A DNA stretch of 64,000 nucleotides, taken from NCBI RefSeq assembly GCF_000178975.2, contig NC_015064.1, positions 2,604,001 to 2,668,000 on the forward strand, in the 5' to 3' direction. Below the pieces are notes generated by a model. The model had not been told where the DNA came from and ran no database searches. It saw only the letters and a program-made list of their open reading frames with translations. The DNA is from Granulicella tundricola MP5ACTX9. Its GTDB lineage: Bacteria; Acidobacteriota; Terriglobia; Terriglobales; Acidobacteriaceae. The position numbers and the translations under genes are program-made. Positions 54,576 to 64,000 of this stretch are shown one piece after another; position 1 is the stretch's first letter; every line of letters starts with the position of its first letter.

Positions 54576-57240
54576 TGGCTTGGATGGCCTCGAGCAGTGT
54601 GCGGCGGAGTGAATCCTGGGCTTCGGGCGTGAGTTTCGCGCCGGAATGGGTGATGTAAAAGACGTCGATGGCCATTTCTCCTTCAGTGTCGACGAGGGCT
54701 ACCTCTATATTGCACTCGTGTGCGGCGAGGGTGAGGGAGAGGGCGCGGAGGAGGCCGGGGGTATCGAGTGAGACGACCTGGAGGAGGGTGGAATGGCTGG
54801 AGGCGGCGTTGTTGAAGTCTACGCGGGTCTCTACCTGGACTTTGGGGGTTTTGCGGCGGTTGCGGCGGCGCGAGGCGAGCATGGTCTCGATGGGTGAGGC
54901 TCCGATGAGTTCGCCCTTCTCTTCCCTGCTGAGTTCTTCCCCGATGGCCTTGCGAATGCTTTCGACGAAGCGGTCGCGCTCCTCCTCGTTCATTTCAAGG
55001 GTGCGGAAGGTGTCGGTGAAGCGGAAGCTATCGACGACGATGGAGTGGGCGTTGGAGAAGGCGTCGGCGGTGACGATGTTCATGCCCCAGGCGGCGAGGG
55101 CGCCGGCCATGCTGGCGAAGAGCATGGGGCGATCACGGGTGATGAGGGTGAGCTCGCTGACCTCCGGGGAGTAGCGGAAGTCGAGCTGGATGGTGTCCTG
55201 CGCGGGACCGGCTTCGAGGAGCGAGGCCATGTTGAAGTGGCTGCGGAGCTGGTCTGGATTGCGGGTGAGGAGGTAACGCTGGGGAAAGCCTTCGAGGAAA
55301 CGGTCGAGTTCGGCTCGTTTGCCGGGCAGCAGGGCCGAGACGCGATGAATGAGTTCGCCGACTTCGCTCTCCGTGGCTACGCCGACGCGCTCGTCGTCTA
55401 CGTTGCGGTCGAGGTAGTCGGCGGTGGCCATGTAGAGGCGATGGAGGTTTTCTGCCTTCCAGGGGGTCAGAGCGTCGGGGTGGACGGCGGCGATGTCGGC
55501 GTAGGTGAAGAGGGTCAACATGCGCAAGGCCTCAGGGGTGAGGACCTTGGGGGCGAAGGAGCGGACGGTTTCGGCGTCGAAGACGTCGCGGCGAAGGGCA
55601 GCGGACATTTCAAGGTGATTGCGGATGAGGTTGAGGACGAGGCCAGACTCGTAGGCGTCGAGCTCGAGGCGCTGGACGACGCTTTGCGCCATGCGGGCGG
55701 ACTCGACGGCGTGGGCGGAGGTGCTGTGACCTTTGCCGGTGTCGTGCAGGAGGGCGGCGAGGTAAAGGAGGCTGGGGTGGGGGAGGTCGCGCAGGATGGG
55801 CGAGAAGCGGGCGGCCCATTGATCGAGGCCTACGGGGTTCTTCGACGGAGTGACCGCGGTGAGGGCGTGGAGGATGTCGATGAGGACGAAGGTGTGCTCA
55901 TCCACGGTGTAGCGGTGGTAGGCGTCGCGGATGACGAGGGCGTCGATGCCGTGGAACTCCGGGATGACGAGCTCCAGGATGCCGAGGGCGTGCATGGAAC
56001 GGAGGGCAAGGCCGGCGTACTGGCCGGTGAGGATCTGTTCCAGGCGACGCCAGAGGCCGGGGCCATCTTCCAGGTGGGCGGAGAGGAGCGGGAGCGCGCG
56101 TTCGAGGCGCTGCTCGGTTTCACCGGAGCAGCGCGCGCCGGTGCGTGCGACGGTGGCGAAGAGGGAGAGCATGACCTCAGGGTTTTCAGCGGGGTCTTCC
56201 GCGCCCGCGGGTGCGAGGACGATGGTGTTCTGGTGGATCTCAAAACCGGGCTGGGCGGGCTCTCCGGAGAGGCGGCGAAGGGCAGCCATGCCGGGCAGGC
56301 GGGACTGCGATTTGGTGGGCGCGGCCTCTTCCAGACAGCGGGCAGCGTTGCGCTCAATGCTGCGGGCGTGGCGGAAGTAGAGCCGCATCCAGTAGGCGGC
56401 GTCGATGGGCGAACGGGGGGGCGGAGAGATGCCGAGGGATGCCGAGGCAGCTTCATCCTGGGCGTGCCAGTCCAAGGTGTTGTCGTCGCGCTGATGACGC
56501 AAATGGAGGAAGGTGCGAACGAGCAGAAGGAACTGACGGGCTTCGAGAAAACTGGGGTCCGGGGCTGGGGAAGGGTGTTCTACGAGGCGGGTGAGCCAGG
56601 CGAAGACGTGTGCATCACGGAGGCCGCCGGGGCAGTCCTTGATGTTGGGCTCGAGATGGAAGAGCGTGTCACCGTACTTGCGATGGCGGGTGCGGGTGAC
56701 CTCCGCGAGGCGAGCAATTATTTTTTTGCGATCACGGGCGATGAGGCGTGGGAGAGATTTCTCTGTCAGCTTGGTGAAGAGCGCCAGATCGCCGACGAGG
56801 AAGCGTGCATCGAGCAGGGCGAGGGTGAACTCGACGTTCTCAGGGTTGAATTTTTCGCACTCGGCGAGGGTGCGGGTCATAGGCGAGACTCGCAGGCCGC
56901 AGTCCCAGAGGCACTGGTTGAGTTGACGGACGGGGGTCTTCAGCTCCTTTTCAGGGATGCGTCCGTCAAGCAGGAACATGAGATCGACGTCGGAGTAGGG
57001 GAAGAGCTCGCGGCGGCCGTAACCGCCTACCGCGACGAGGGTAACGCCGGGGGGGAATGAGGTCTCTGCCCATAGCTGCGAGACCAGGGCGTCTACGATC
57101 GCGGAGCGATCGTAGACAGCGGTGACGCCTGCCGAAGGGAGATGGAGGCGTTCCTTAAAGCTGGTGCGCAGGGCGAGGATGTCGCTCTCATACTGACGGC
57201 GACGCTCGATGGCGGCTGCGATTTGTGCGTCTTCTGCCAT
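54565..57240 (-). CDS. glnD: [Protein-PII] uridylyltransferase/uridylyl-removing enzyme
   Basis: GlnD senses glutamine and adds or removes UMP on PII. The 891-residue product has the nucleotidyltransferase site GGYGRRELFPYSDVDLMFL (about 72-90), a metal-dependent HD domain with His499-Asp500 in LLHDTGKGHS, and two C-terminal ACT domains (LTLITRDRPMLFASMAGALA and the final VVSLDTPGLLRALSLTLAAH). Both activities therefore look intact. It lies 56 bp downstream of glnB in the transcription direction. Confidence 0.97.
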   Translation of the reverse strand: MAEDAQIAAAIERRRQYESDILALRTSFKERLHLPSAGVTAVYDRSAIVDALVSQLWAETSFPPGVTLVAVGGYGRRELFPYSDVDLMFLLDGRIPEKELKTPVRQLNQCLWDCGLRVSPMTRTLAECEKFNPENVEFTLALLDARFLVGDLALFTKLTEKSLPRLIARDRKKIIARLAEVTRTRHRKYGDTLFHLEPNIKDCPGGLRDAHVFAWLTRLVEHPSPAPDPSFLEARQFLLLVRTFLHLRHQRDDNTLDWHAQDEAASASLGISPPPRSPIDAAYWMRLYFRHARSIERNAARCLEEAAPTKSQSRLPGMAALRRLSGEPAQPGFEIHQNTIVLAPAGAEDPAENPEVMLSLFATVARTGARCSGETEQRLERALPLLSAHLEDGPGLWRRLEQILTGQYAGLALRSMHALGILELVIPEFHGIDALVIRDAYHRYTVDEHTFVLIDILHALTAVTPSKNPVGLDQWAARFSPILRDLPHPSLLYLAALLHDTGKGHSTSAHAVESARMAQSVVQRLELDAYESGLVLNLIRNHLEMSAALRRDVFDAETVRSFAPKVLTPEALRMLTLFTYADIAAVHPDALTPWKAENLHRLYMATADYLDRNVDDERVGVATESEVGELIHRVSALLPGKRAELDRFLEGFPQRYLLTRNPDQLRSHFNMASLLEAGPAQDTIQLDFRYSPEVSELTLITRDRPMLFASMAGALAAWGMNIVTADAFSNAHSIVVDSFRFTDTFRTLEMNEEERDRFVESIRKAIGEELSREEKGELIGASPIETMLASRRRNRRKTPKVQVETRVDFNNAASSHSTLLQVVSLDTPGLLRALSLTLAAHECNIEVALVDTEGEMAIDVFYITHSGAKLTPEAQDSLRRTLLEAIQANAR

Positions 57241-57296
57241 GGCACCACGGGTTTCTTAGTTCAGGTGATGTCGAGGTAGTTCGAGGCGGTATGGAG

Positions 57297-57665
<369 letters not shown>

Positions 57666-57687
57666 CTATGCGCTGCGGATTGAGGGA

Positions 57688-59139
57688 CTAGTGCGCCCAG
57701 TCGTAACCTTCTTCGCCGTGCTGGGAGAGGTCGAGGCCTTCACGCTCGTCCTCTTCACTGACACGCAGACCGATGGTTTTATCGACGACTACGAGGATGA
57801 TCAGAGTACCGACGATGGAGAGCGTCCAAGCGATGGCGACGCCGGTGAGCTGGTTGAGAAGCTGGTGGGGGTTGCCTTCAAGAGCGCCTGTGGCCTTGCC
57901 TGCTCCGAAGACGGGATTGATGACGGAGTTGGCGAAGATGCCGGTGAGGAGGGCTCCCATGGTGCCGCCTGCGCCGTGAACGCCAAAGGCGTCGAGCGAA
58001 TCGTCATAACCGAAGAGGGCCTTGACGGTGACGACCATGAAGAAGCAGAAGATGCCGACGATGAGGCCGATCCAGAGGGCGGACATGGGGGTGACGAAGC
58101 CGGCGGCGGGGGTGATTCCGACGAGACCGGCTACGGCTCCGGAGATGGCTCCGAGAGCGGAAGGCTTGCCGTTCTTGATCCACTCTGCCGCGCTCCAGCC
58201 GAGAGCGGCTGCAGCGGCACCGAAGTGAGTGGCGACAAAGGCGGAGGTGGCGAGCGTGCCGGCGCCGAGGGCGGAGCCTGCGTTGAAGCCGAACCAGCCT
58301 ACCCAGAGAAGGCCCGCGCCGATGAAGCTGAGGACGACCGAGTGTGGGGGCATGGGAACCTTGGGGTAGCCAAGGCGTTTGCCCAGGTAAAGCGCCGTGA
58401 CGAGGGCGGAGACGCCTGAGGTGACGTGGACGACGGTGCCGCCGGCGAAGTCCAGACAGGGGAACTTACCGCCGACGACGTTGAGCAGACCGCCGATGCC
58501 CCAGACCATGTGAGCCATCGGGCTATAGACGATGAAGGCCCAGAGCACCATGAAGACCAGCATGGCGGAGAACTTGACGCGTTCTGCGAAGGCCCCGGTG
58601 ATCAGCGCGGGGGTGATGATGGCGAACATGAGCTGATAGACCATGAACGTCTGGAGCGGAATGGTCGGGGCATAGTCCTTGGCGAGCTGGAGGCCGACGC
58701 CGTGCAGGAGGACGTTGGAGAAGCCGCCGATAAACGCGCTTCCGGAGCTGAAGGCAAGTGAGTAAGTGACGAGCGCCCAAAGCACCGTGATGACGGCGCA
58801 CATGGCGAAGGTCTGCATCATCGTGCCGAGGATGTTCTTCTTGCGGACCAGGCCGCCATAGAAAAGGGCGAGGCCGGGAATGCTCATCATGAGGACGAGC
58901 GCGGAGCTGACGAGCATCCAGCCGTTATCGCCTGCGGTCTGCGCGGCTGCGGTTGCGGCGGTGTTATCGGCAACCTGCTTTTCCAGCGCGGCGATGCGGC
59001 TGGTGGGATCGGCAGCCGGAGCGGAGGCCGTCATGGCAGGAGCGGCGGCCTGGGCGAAGGCCTTGGATGGGGCGGAGGTCAGACCCAGGGTAAGGATTGC
59101 GAGAAACGCCAGGTGTACCTTCAACGCAGAAAAACGCAT
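57688..59139 (-). CDS. amt: Ammonium transporter
   Basis: The 483-residue protein has an extra N-terminal part: a Sec-type signal (FLAILTLGLTSAPSKAFA) and an Ala-rich linker before the AmtB core. The core shows ALFYGGLVRKKNILGTMMQ, DFAGGTVVHVTSGVSAL, and the twin-His region GVHGAGGTMGALLTG. The 11 helices are clear. ATG 59139 gives the signal; the frame is open further upstream without a better start. It leads amt-glnB-glnD; PII should block it when nitrogen is ample. Confidence 0.95.
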   Translation of the reverse strand: MRFSALKVHLAFLAILTLGLTSAPSKAFAQAAAPAMTASAPAADPTSRIAALEKQVADNTAATAAAQTAGDNGWMLVSSALVLMMSIPGLALFYGGLVRKKNILGTMMQTFAMCAVITVLWALVTYSLAFSSGSAFIGGFSNVLLHGVGLQLAKDYAPTIPLQTFMVYQLMFAIITPALITGAFAERVKFSAMLVFMVLWAFIVYSPMAHMVWGIGGLLNVVGGKFPCLDFAGGTVVHVTSGVSALVTALYLGKRLGYPKVPMPPHSVVLSFIGAGLLWVGWFGFNAGSALGAGTLATSAFVATHFGAAAAALGWSAAEWIKNGKPSALGAISGAVAGLVGITPAAGFVTPMSALWIGLIVGIFCFFMVVTVKALFGYDDSLDAFGVHGAGGTMGALLTGIFANSVINPVFGAGKATGALEGNPHQLLNQLTGVAIAWTLSIVGTLIILVVVDKTIGLRVSEEDEREGLDLSQHGEEGYDWAH

Positions 59140-59323
59140 CAGTCGTGTGCCCTCATCAGGTTTGGTGTTGCAGAAGTCTCGTCGATCCGGCAAAGAGACA
59201 GTGGCTCGAATCGAAGTGCCGGTCGCTGCGCTTGGGAGCGACGTCATAAATGCGGTTGTTTCGCTTACTCTACACAAGCAGGTCCGCAAGACAAAGCGGG
59301 AAATGAAACGACGAGGGTTAGCG

Positions 59324-59713
59324 ATGGCTGATGAGACGAAGAGTGCGGGTGCGACGCTGTACCACTGGGACGATATCGAAGCAGAACAGATGAGCCCGAC
59401 GCTGACGCGGCAGTATGTGTCAGGCGAGAAATCGATGCTGGCGAGGATTGTGCTGAAGAAGGGGTCCGTGGTGCCGGAGCACAGTCATGCGAATGAGCAG
59501 ATTGCTTACATTCTGAGCGGGGCGCTGGAGTTCAATGTCGCGGGGACCGTGCATACGGTTCGTGCGGGCGGAGTGCTGGTGATTCCGGGGAACGTTCCGC
59601 ATTCGGCGCTGGCGCTCGAGGATACGGTAGACCTGGATCTGTTCGCACCGCCTCGGCAGGATTGGCTGGACAAGGACGACAGCTATCTTCGCGGTGGAGC
59701 AGAGGTCAAGTAG
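59324..59713 (+). CDS. Cupin-domain protein, 129 aa
   Basis: The product has cupin motif 1 (PEHSHANEQIAYILSGALEF) and motif 2 (IPGNVPHSALALEDT) with the metal-binding His/Glu/His set. No signal peptide is seen from ATG 59324 (GAGGG upstream), so it is cytosolic. The end DWLDKDDSYLRGG is common in small cupins near sugar or organic-acid genes. It faces away from amt and converges with the esterase gene, stop codons 7 bp apart. Confidence 0.85.
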   Translation: MADETKSAGATLYHWDDIEAEQMSPTLTRQYVSGEKSMLARIVLKKGSVVPEHSHANEQIAYILSGALEFNVAGTVHTVRAGGVLVIPGNVPHSALALEDTVDLDLFAPPRQDWLDKDDSYLRGGAEVK

Positions 59714-59720
59714 CTCTGGA

Positions 59721-60641
59721 TCAGGAGCCTGGGGCCATATAGCCCCGGGCCCTCATCCAGGTGGCGAGAAGGTCAGGCCAGACCTTGAGGTCCGGGAAGC
59801 CGGGGGCTAGGCCGGTGCCGTGGGGGCCGGACTGGAAGATGTGAAGCTCGGCCGGGACCTTGGCGGCGACGAGCGCGGAGTAGAAGAGGACACTGTTCAT
59901 GACCGGGACGGTGTGGTCGTCCGTGGTGGTGAAGAGGAAGGTGGGAGGGGTGTCCGCGGTGACGTGCTTCTCTGCTGACAGGAGCGCGACCAGAGCGGGG
60001 TCGGGGTTGTCTCCGAGGAGATACTTGCGGGAGCCAGTGTGGACGTAAGGATCTTCCATGGTGATGACGGGGTAGGCGAGGATCAGGAAGTCGGGGCGGT
60101 CGGAGAGGCGATCGATGGGGTCCGGCGAGGCGGGGTTGGCGGGCGCAAAGAGCGTGCCGGTCGTGGCGGCGAGACTGCCCCCAGCGGAGAAACCCCACAT
60201 GCCTACGCGGGTTGGATCGATCCCGTAAGACTGAGCACCGGAGCGGACGAGGCGGAGGGCTCGCTGCGCGTCACCGAGTTCGATGGGATGGTGGTACTTG
60301 GGGCCGAGGCGATACTTGAGCACGAAGGCGGCTACGCCGTGGGCGTTGAGCCAATGCGCGACGTCCGAGCCTTCCTTCTGCATGGAGAGGTGCTGATAAC
60401 CGCCGCCGGGAGCGACGATGACGGCGGTATGGGTGGGATTCGCATAGGGGAGGTAGACGGCGAGGGTGGGGATATCGTCATCGGCCGTGCCCAGGGCTCC
60501 GGGGGTTCCGGACTTCCAGAGGGGGAGGGTTGCCGAGGGAGGCGTCATGGGGGCGGTTGTTTGTGCGAGGACAGGCAAGGTGAGGCAGGCGGCCGTGGCC
60601 GACAGTACAGCCGCTTTGAGGAAGATACGGTGAAGGCTCAT
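59721..60641 (-). CDS. Secreted alpha/beta-hydrolase (carbohydrate-esterase-like)
   Basis: The 306-residue product has a signal peptide (FLKAAVLSATAACLTLPVLA), then an alpha/beta-hydrolase: IVAPGGGYQHLSMQKEG (oxyanion segment), Ser in MWGFSAGGSLAA, the acid in TTDDHTVPV and His in QSGPHGTGL. The GGGYQ text is typical of the xylan acetyl-esterase/endo-xylanase-associated family in acidobacteria and bacteroidetes. ATG 60641 is chosen because it starts the signal. Confidence 0.88.
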   Translation of the reverse strand: MSLHRIFLKAAVLSATAACLTLPVLAQTTAPMTPPSATLPLWKSGTPGALGTADDDIPTLAVYLPYANPTHTAVIVAPGGGYQHLSMQKEGSDVAHWLNAHGVAAFVLKYRLGPKYHHPIELGDAQRALRLVRSGAQSYGIDPTRVGMWGFSAGGSLAATTGTLFAPANPASPDPIDRLSDRPDFLILAYPVITMEDPYVHTGSRKYLLGDNPDPALVALLSAEKHVTADTPPTFLFTTTDDHTVPVMNSVLFYSALVAAKVPAELHIFQSGPHGTGLAPGFPDLKVWPDLLATWMRARGYMAPGS

Positions 60642-60768
60642 GCACGCTCCGTCAGCACGCTTGGATGGCGTGCCCGCTGATTCTAACCCAGGCTGGGATT
60701 GAGATTGGAAACAGGGATGAGACAGGCCATCTGCGTAAGGCGGCACCAGGGGGCCACCACCGGCTAAA

Positions 60769-61281
60769 ATGAAGTTGGAGCAAACTTTGGACACCCTGAC
60801 CCCTATTGTGACGCCAACCCCCGAACCTCACGGACCCTTTGCGGCTTTGCGTCGCGTCTTCCCGACGGGAGAGGTGATCCGGTTTCTTCTGGTTGGCGCT
60901 TCCAACACGCTTTTCTCTTACGCGCTCTACGCTGCCTGCGTTCGATTTTATGGCCATCTGATGCCGACCCATGGCCAGCCGCTGATCGCGGATATTGCGT
61001 CGATCACGTCCAAGCCGATTGGAATTACGGTCGCTTTCCTGGGTTATAAGCACTTTGTGTTCAGGACGCATGGGAACTATCTGAAGGAGTGGCTGCGTTG
61101 TTTCGCGGTCTATGGCGTCAGTACGCCGGTGGAGTTGGTGATCCTGCCCGTGGCGACGAAACTGTTTTTGCTGACAGCGCTGACACACCCTTATGCGCCG
61201 TATCTGGCCGGCATCGTTAACTCGGTGGTGATTGCCAGCTATAGCTATTTTGCCCACAAGAAATTTTCGTTTCGCCGTTAG
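60769..61281 (+). CDS. GtrA-family membrane protein
   Basis: The 170-residue protein has four helices in the GtrA layout: VIRFLLVGASNTLFSYALYA, KPIGITVAFLGYKHFVFR with the following basic patch, WLRCFAVYGVSTPVELVIL, and NSVVIASYSYFAHKKFSFRR. GtrA proteins help flip lipid-linked sugars for O-antigen or other glycans. The N-terminal 30 residues are longer than usual. gmhA follows after 13 bp, so they are likely co-transcribed, which suits an envelope-sugar role. Confidence 0.9.
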   Translation: MKLEQTLDTLTPIVTPTPEPHGPFAALRRVFPTGEVIRFLLVGASNTLFSYALYAACVRFYGHLMPTHGQPLIADIASITSKPIGITVAFLGYKHFVFRTHGNYLKEWLRCFAVYGVSTPVELVILPVATKLFLLTALTHPYAPYLAGIVNSVVIASYSYFAHKKFSFRR

Positions 61282-61294
61282 GCCGGGAGCCGTG

Positions 61295-61906
61295 ATGAAA
61301 GACCTAGTTCGACGCCAGCTTGCACTGTCGATTGCGACCATGCAGGCGGTACACGATAGCGATGAGATTCACGACACGATGGTGGAGATTGGCCGTCTGA
61401 CGGCGGATGCCATGCGGAATGGGAAGAAGCTGCTGGTGGCTGGCAATGGGGGCTCGGCTGCCGATGCGCAGCACCTGGTGGCGGAGTTTGTGGTGCGGCT
61501 GACCGTGAACCGGCCAGCACTGCGGGCGATTGCGCTGACGACCGATACCTCAATCCTGACGGCGACGGGCAATGATTTTGGCTACGATGCGGTGTTCTCC
61601 CGGCAGATTGAGGCGCTGGGGCAGGAGGGCGATGTATTTCTGGGGATTTCGACCTCTGGGAACTCGCCAAACATCCTGCTGGGGATGGCGGAGGCTCGGC
61701 GGCTGGGGCTGACGACGATTGGATTCACGGGCAATGGCGGGGGGAAGATGCGCGAAGCCTGCGACTACAACGTCATTATCCCTTCGACGACGACCATGAA
61801 CATTCAGGAATCGCACCTGGCGCTAGAGCATATCTTCTGCATGATCGTGGAGCGGTTTACGTTTGGGATGGACTTCGACAAGGCTCCGCAGATTGTCAGC
61901 GAATAG
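61295..61906 (+). CDS. gmhA: Sedoheptulose-7-phosphate isomerase
   Basis: The enzyme makes D-glycero-D-manno-heptose-7-phosphate, the first step of LPS-heptose synthesis. The 203-residue SIS-domain product has LLVAGNGGSAADAQHLVAEF, VFLGISTSGNSPNILLGM, and the metal/His-containing IQESHLALEHIFCMIVE. ATG 61295 (or GTG 61292) follows GGGAG. The heptose genes waaE/gmhB are not in the window. Confidence 0.93.
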   Translation: MKDLVRRQLALSIATMQAVHDSDEIHDTMVEIGRLTADAMRNGKKLLVAGNGGSAADAQHLVAEFVVRLTVNRPALRAIALTTDTSILTATGNDFGYDAVFSRQIEALGQEGDVFLGISTSGNSPNILLGMAEARRLGLTTIGFTGNGGGKMREACDYNVIIPSTTTMNIQESHLALEHIFCMIVERFTFGMDFDKAPQIVSE

Positions 61907-62044
61907 CGCGTTAAGTTTGGCCCGGTCACTGGCTTTGACCTCATCTGAGCGGATTGCCAAACCTACGGGTGCTGGTGTGCATCTACGCTAAGGACCCTCT
62001 TGTGCGATGTGTAGGACGGGTGAATCCGTTTGAGATGAGAATTC

Positions 62045-64000
62045 ATGCCCAGAAAACTGCTTCCCGGCCGGCCGTATCCCCTTGGCGCCAAGGTTTCCTC
62101 GAAGGGAACCAACTTTGCGATCTACTCCGAACACGCTACGGGTGTTGAGGTTTGCTTCTTCGACGAAGACGGCAAACAGACTGACTGTGTCGCGCTGCAG
62201 GAGCATACGGCTTATGTCTGGCATGGGCTAGTGCTCGGCGTAAAGGCCGGTCAGCGGTATGGCTACCGTGTCGATGGTCCGTGGGACCCGGCAAATGGAC
62301 AGCGGTTCAACAAGGCGAAGCTGCTGGTCGATCCGTATGCTGAGGCGATCAGCGGAGATGTCGACTGGAAGGCGCCGATCTATCCCTACGATGTGGCGTC
62401 CGGCGACGACATGAAGCGGGATGACCAGGATTCGCAGGCCGGGGTGCCAAAGTCTGTTGTGGTTTCTCATAAGTTTGATTGGGGCGAGGATTGCCCGCCA
62501 GATACTCCGCTGGCCGATTCTGTGATCTATGAGGTTCATGTCAAGGGTTACTCAGAGCGTAATCCGATGGTTCCTGAGGAGTTGCGTGGGAGCTATGCGG
62601 GGCTGGCGCATGAGTCCAGCATCAACTACTTCAAGAAGCTCGGCGTGACCGCGATTGAACTGCTGCCGGTGCATCACTTCATTGACGACGGCCACCTGCT
62701 GGATAAGGGACTTTCAAACTACTGGGGCTACAATACGCTGGGCTATTTTGCTCCGATGGCTCGATTCAGCTCTTCCGGCGATACGGGTGGGCAGGTCGTC
62801 GAGTTCAAGGAGATGGTGAAGAAGCTTCATGCGGCGGGTCTCGAGGTCATTCTGGATGTGGTCTATAACCACACCTGCGAAGGCAATGAGAAGGGGCCGA
62901 TGCTCTCCATGAAGGGTGTCTGCAATACGACCTACTACCGGACGGTGGATGGCGATGCTCGCTTCTACATGGACTACACGGGCACCGGGAACACGTTGAA
63001 GGTCCACAATCCGCAGGTGCTGAAACTGCTGATGGACTCCCTTCGGTACTGGGTCACCGAGATGCATGTGGATGGATTTCGCTTCGATCTGGCGGCTACG
63101 CTGGCGCGTGGCTTGCACGAGGTCTCAAAGCTGTCTGCGTTCTTCGAGACCATTCACCAGGACCCTACGCTGGCCGATGTGAAGCTGATTGCGGAGCCGT
63201 GGGATGTCGGTGAAGGCGGCTACCAGGTGGGGGAGTTCCCTGTTCTTTGGGCGGAATGGAATGGCAAGTATCGGGATACGGTGCGGCGATTCTGGAAGGG
63301 TGACGACGGTCAGCTTTCGGACTTTGCCTACCGGCTTACGGGGTCTTCCGATCTCTACCAGTCCGATGGACGGAAGCCTTATGCCAGCATCAACTTCGTT
63401 ACCGCGCATGACGGCTTTACGCTGTGCGACCTGGTGAGCTACGACCAGAAGCACAATGAAGCCAATGGCGAAGATAACCAGGACGGAGCGAACGAAAACG
63501 ACTCCTGGAATATGGGAGCGGAGGGGCCTACAGAGGATGAAGGAATCAATATTCTGCGGGAGCGCCAGACGAGGAATTTTCTTGCGACGCTGATGCTTTC
63601 GCAAGGTGTACCCATGCTGGCCGGGGGAGATGAAGTCGCCCGCTCGCAAATGGGTAACAACAATGCCTACTGCCAGGACGACGAACTGACCTGGTATGAC
63701 TGGAATCTCGATTCGCCGCGGAGACGGTTGATGGAGTTCACGGCAAATCTAATCCAGATGCGCCGGAATCATCCGAATCTGCATCGGCGGAAGTTCTTTC
63801 AGGATCGTACGATTCGCGGATCGGTTGTGCGGGATATCGCCTGGTACAACACCACGGGAGAGGAGTTTTCCGATGAGAACTGGAACTCTTCCTGGAGCAA
63901 GTCGCTGGCGTTGATGCTGAACGGTAAGACGCTCAATGTCTCCGACGAGGAGGGCAACAAGGTTGAGGACGATTCATTCCTTATGCTGATCAACGCATTC
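62045..64000 (+). CDS. glgX: Glycogen debranching enzyme GlgX (GH13), cut by the right window edge
   Basis: GlgX trims alpha-1,6 branches of glycogen after phosphorylase. The frame from ATG 62045 is open to the window end (652 residues; about 700 is usual), so only the C-terminus is missing. It has the isoamylase-type N-domain ([20 protein letters not shown]), then the GH13 barrel: [13 protein letters not shown], nucleophile Asp348 in [11 protein letters not shown], acid Glu384 in IAEPWDVGE, and Asp456 in [11 protein letters not shown]. The catalytic set is complete. Unlike the GH13 gene at 28.4-29.8 kb, this one is intact. Confidence 0.95.
   Translation, partial: MPRKLLPGRPYPLGAKVSSKGTNFAIYSEHATGVEVCFFDEDGKQTDCVALQEHTAYVWHGLVLGVKAGQRYGYRVDGPWDPANGQRFNKAKLLVDPYAEAISGDVDWKAPIYPYDVASGDDMKRDDQDSQAGVPKSVVVSHKFDWGEDCPPDTPLADSVIYEVHVKGYSERNPMVPEELRGSYAGLAHESSINYFKKLGVTAIELLPVHHFIDDGHLLDKGLSNYWGYNTLGYFAPMARFSSSGDTGGQVVEFKEMVKKLHAAGLEVILDVVYNHTCEGNEKGPMLSMKGVCNTTYYRTVDGDARFYMDYTGTGNTLKVHNPQVLKLLMDSLRYWVTEMHVDGFRFDLAATLARGLHEVSKLSAFFETIHQDPTLADVKLIAEPWDVGEGGYQVGEFPVLWAEWNGKYRDTVRRFWKGDDGQLSDFAYRLTGSSDLYQSDGRKPYASINFVTAHDGFTLCDLVSYDQKHNEANGEDNQDGANENDSWNMGAEGPTEDEGINILRERQTRNFLATLMLSQGVPMLAGGDEVARSQMGNNNAYCQDDELTWYDWNLDSPRRRLMEFTANLIQMRRNHPNLHRRKFFQDRTIRGSVVRDIAWYNTTGEEFSDENWNSSWSKSLALMLNGKTLNVSDEEGNKVEDDSFLMLINAF

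Noticed and set aside
55045..57060. A 671-residue open frame antisense to glnD
   Set aside because: It mirrors glnD codon by codon, has a Gly/Glu/Val-rich low-complexity translation, and glnD is certain. High GC with strong third-position bias makes such frames common.

Overview
The window is GC-rich chromosomal DNA, most probably from an Acidobacteriota subdivision 1 bacterium (Granulicella/Terriglobus/Edaphobacter type). This rests on a DUF3738/TIGR03435 protein, an Oar-like TonB receptor remnant, a futalosine-pathway menaquinone gene (mqnE) and secreted polysaccharide-active enzymes. No 16S rRNA or tRNA gene is seen, so the placement is inference. About 50 protein genes are supported, mostly housekeeping, along with a roughly 7 kb decayed mobile stretch and a family of palindromic intergenic repeats.

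Layout. 1-3.2 kb: 3' part of an S9 peptidase, an NmrA-type protein and an IS30 remnant. 3.6-8.2 kb: Hsp70-like protein, UPF0303 protein, small unknown genes, a repeat array, a DUF3738 protein and a CAACMG microsatellite. 8.3-19.1 kb: hemC, a methyltransferase, a TRIC-type channel, hflX with a pentapeptide-repeat protein, a PIN toxin/antitoxin pair, ccsA(hemX)-hemA and a GH29 fucosidase. 19.4-26.6 kb: mutS, anmK, a family 5 solute-binding lipoprotein and a cupin. 26.8-33.7 kb: a decayed IS3 element, a wrecked alpha-amylase gene, a wrecked TonB receptor, a broken copy of a membrane gene found intact at 5.6-6.1 kb, and an intact IS5-type element. 33.8-42.9 kb: an NlpC-like protein, a pseudouridine synthase, a His/Gly-rich secreted protein, an OpuC-type ABC pair, a P-loop kinase and the glycolytic set gap-ridA-pgk-tpiA. 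43-54.6 kb: lepB, murQ, a Spy-like protein, murA, mqnE with an acetyltransferase, a beta-propeller protein, an OmpA-type protein and a lone nuoB. 54.6-59.1 kb: nitrogen-control operon amt-glnB-glnD. 59.3-64 kb: cupin, esterase, gtrA, gmhA and glgX, which runs off the right edge.

How the genes work together. HemA and HemC feed tetrapyrrole synthesis. AnmK, MurQ and MurA link cell-wall recycling to new peptidoglycan. Gap, Pgk and TpiA cover lower glycolysis. Amt, GlnB and GlnD form one ammonium uptake and sensing unit.

The most unusual signals are compositional. From about 3.6 kb rightward the + strand is G-rich whichever way genes point, while in the first 3.2 kb it is C-rich. The palindromic repeats flip orientation at the same place. 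Two repeat copies lie in frame inside conserved genes (mutS and a GNAT acetyltransferase), and a third supplies the start codon and signal-peptide head of a lipoprotein gene. I did not find a defence island, a CRISPR array or a clear new multi-gene system.
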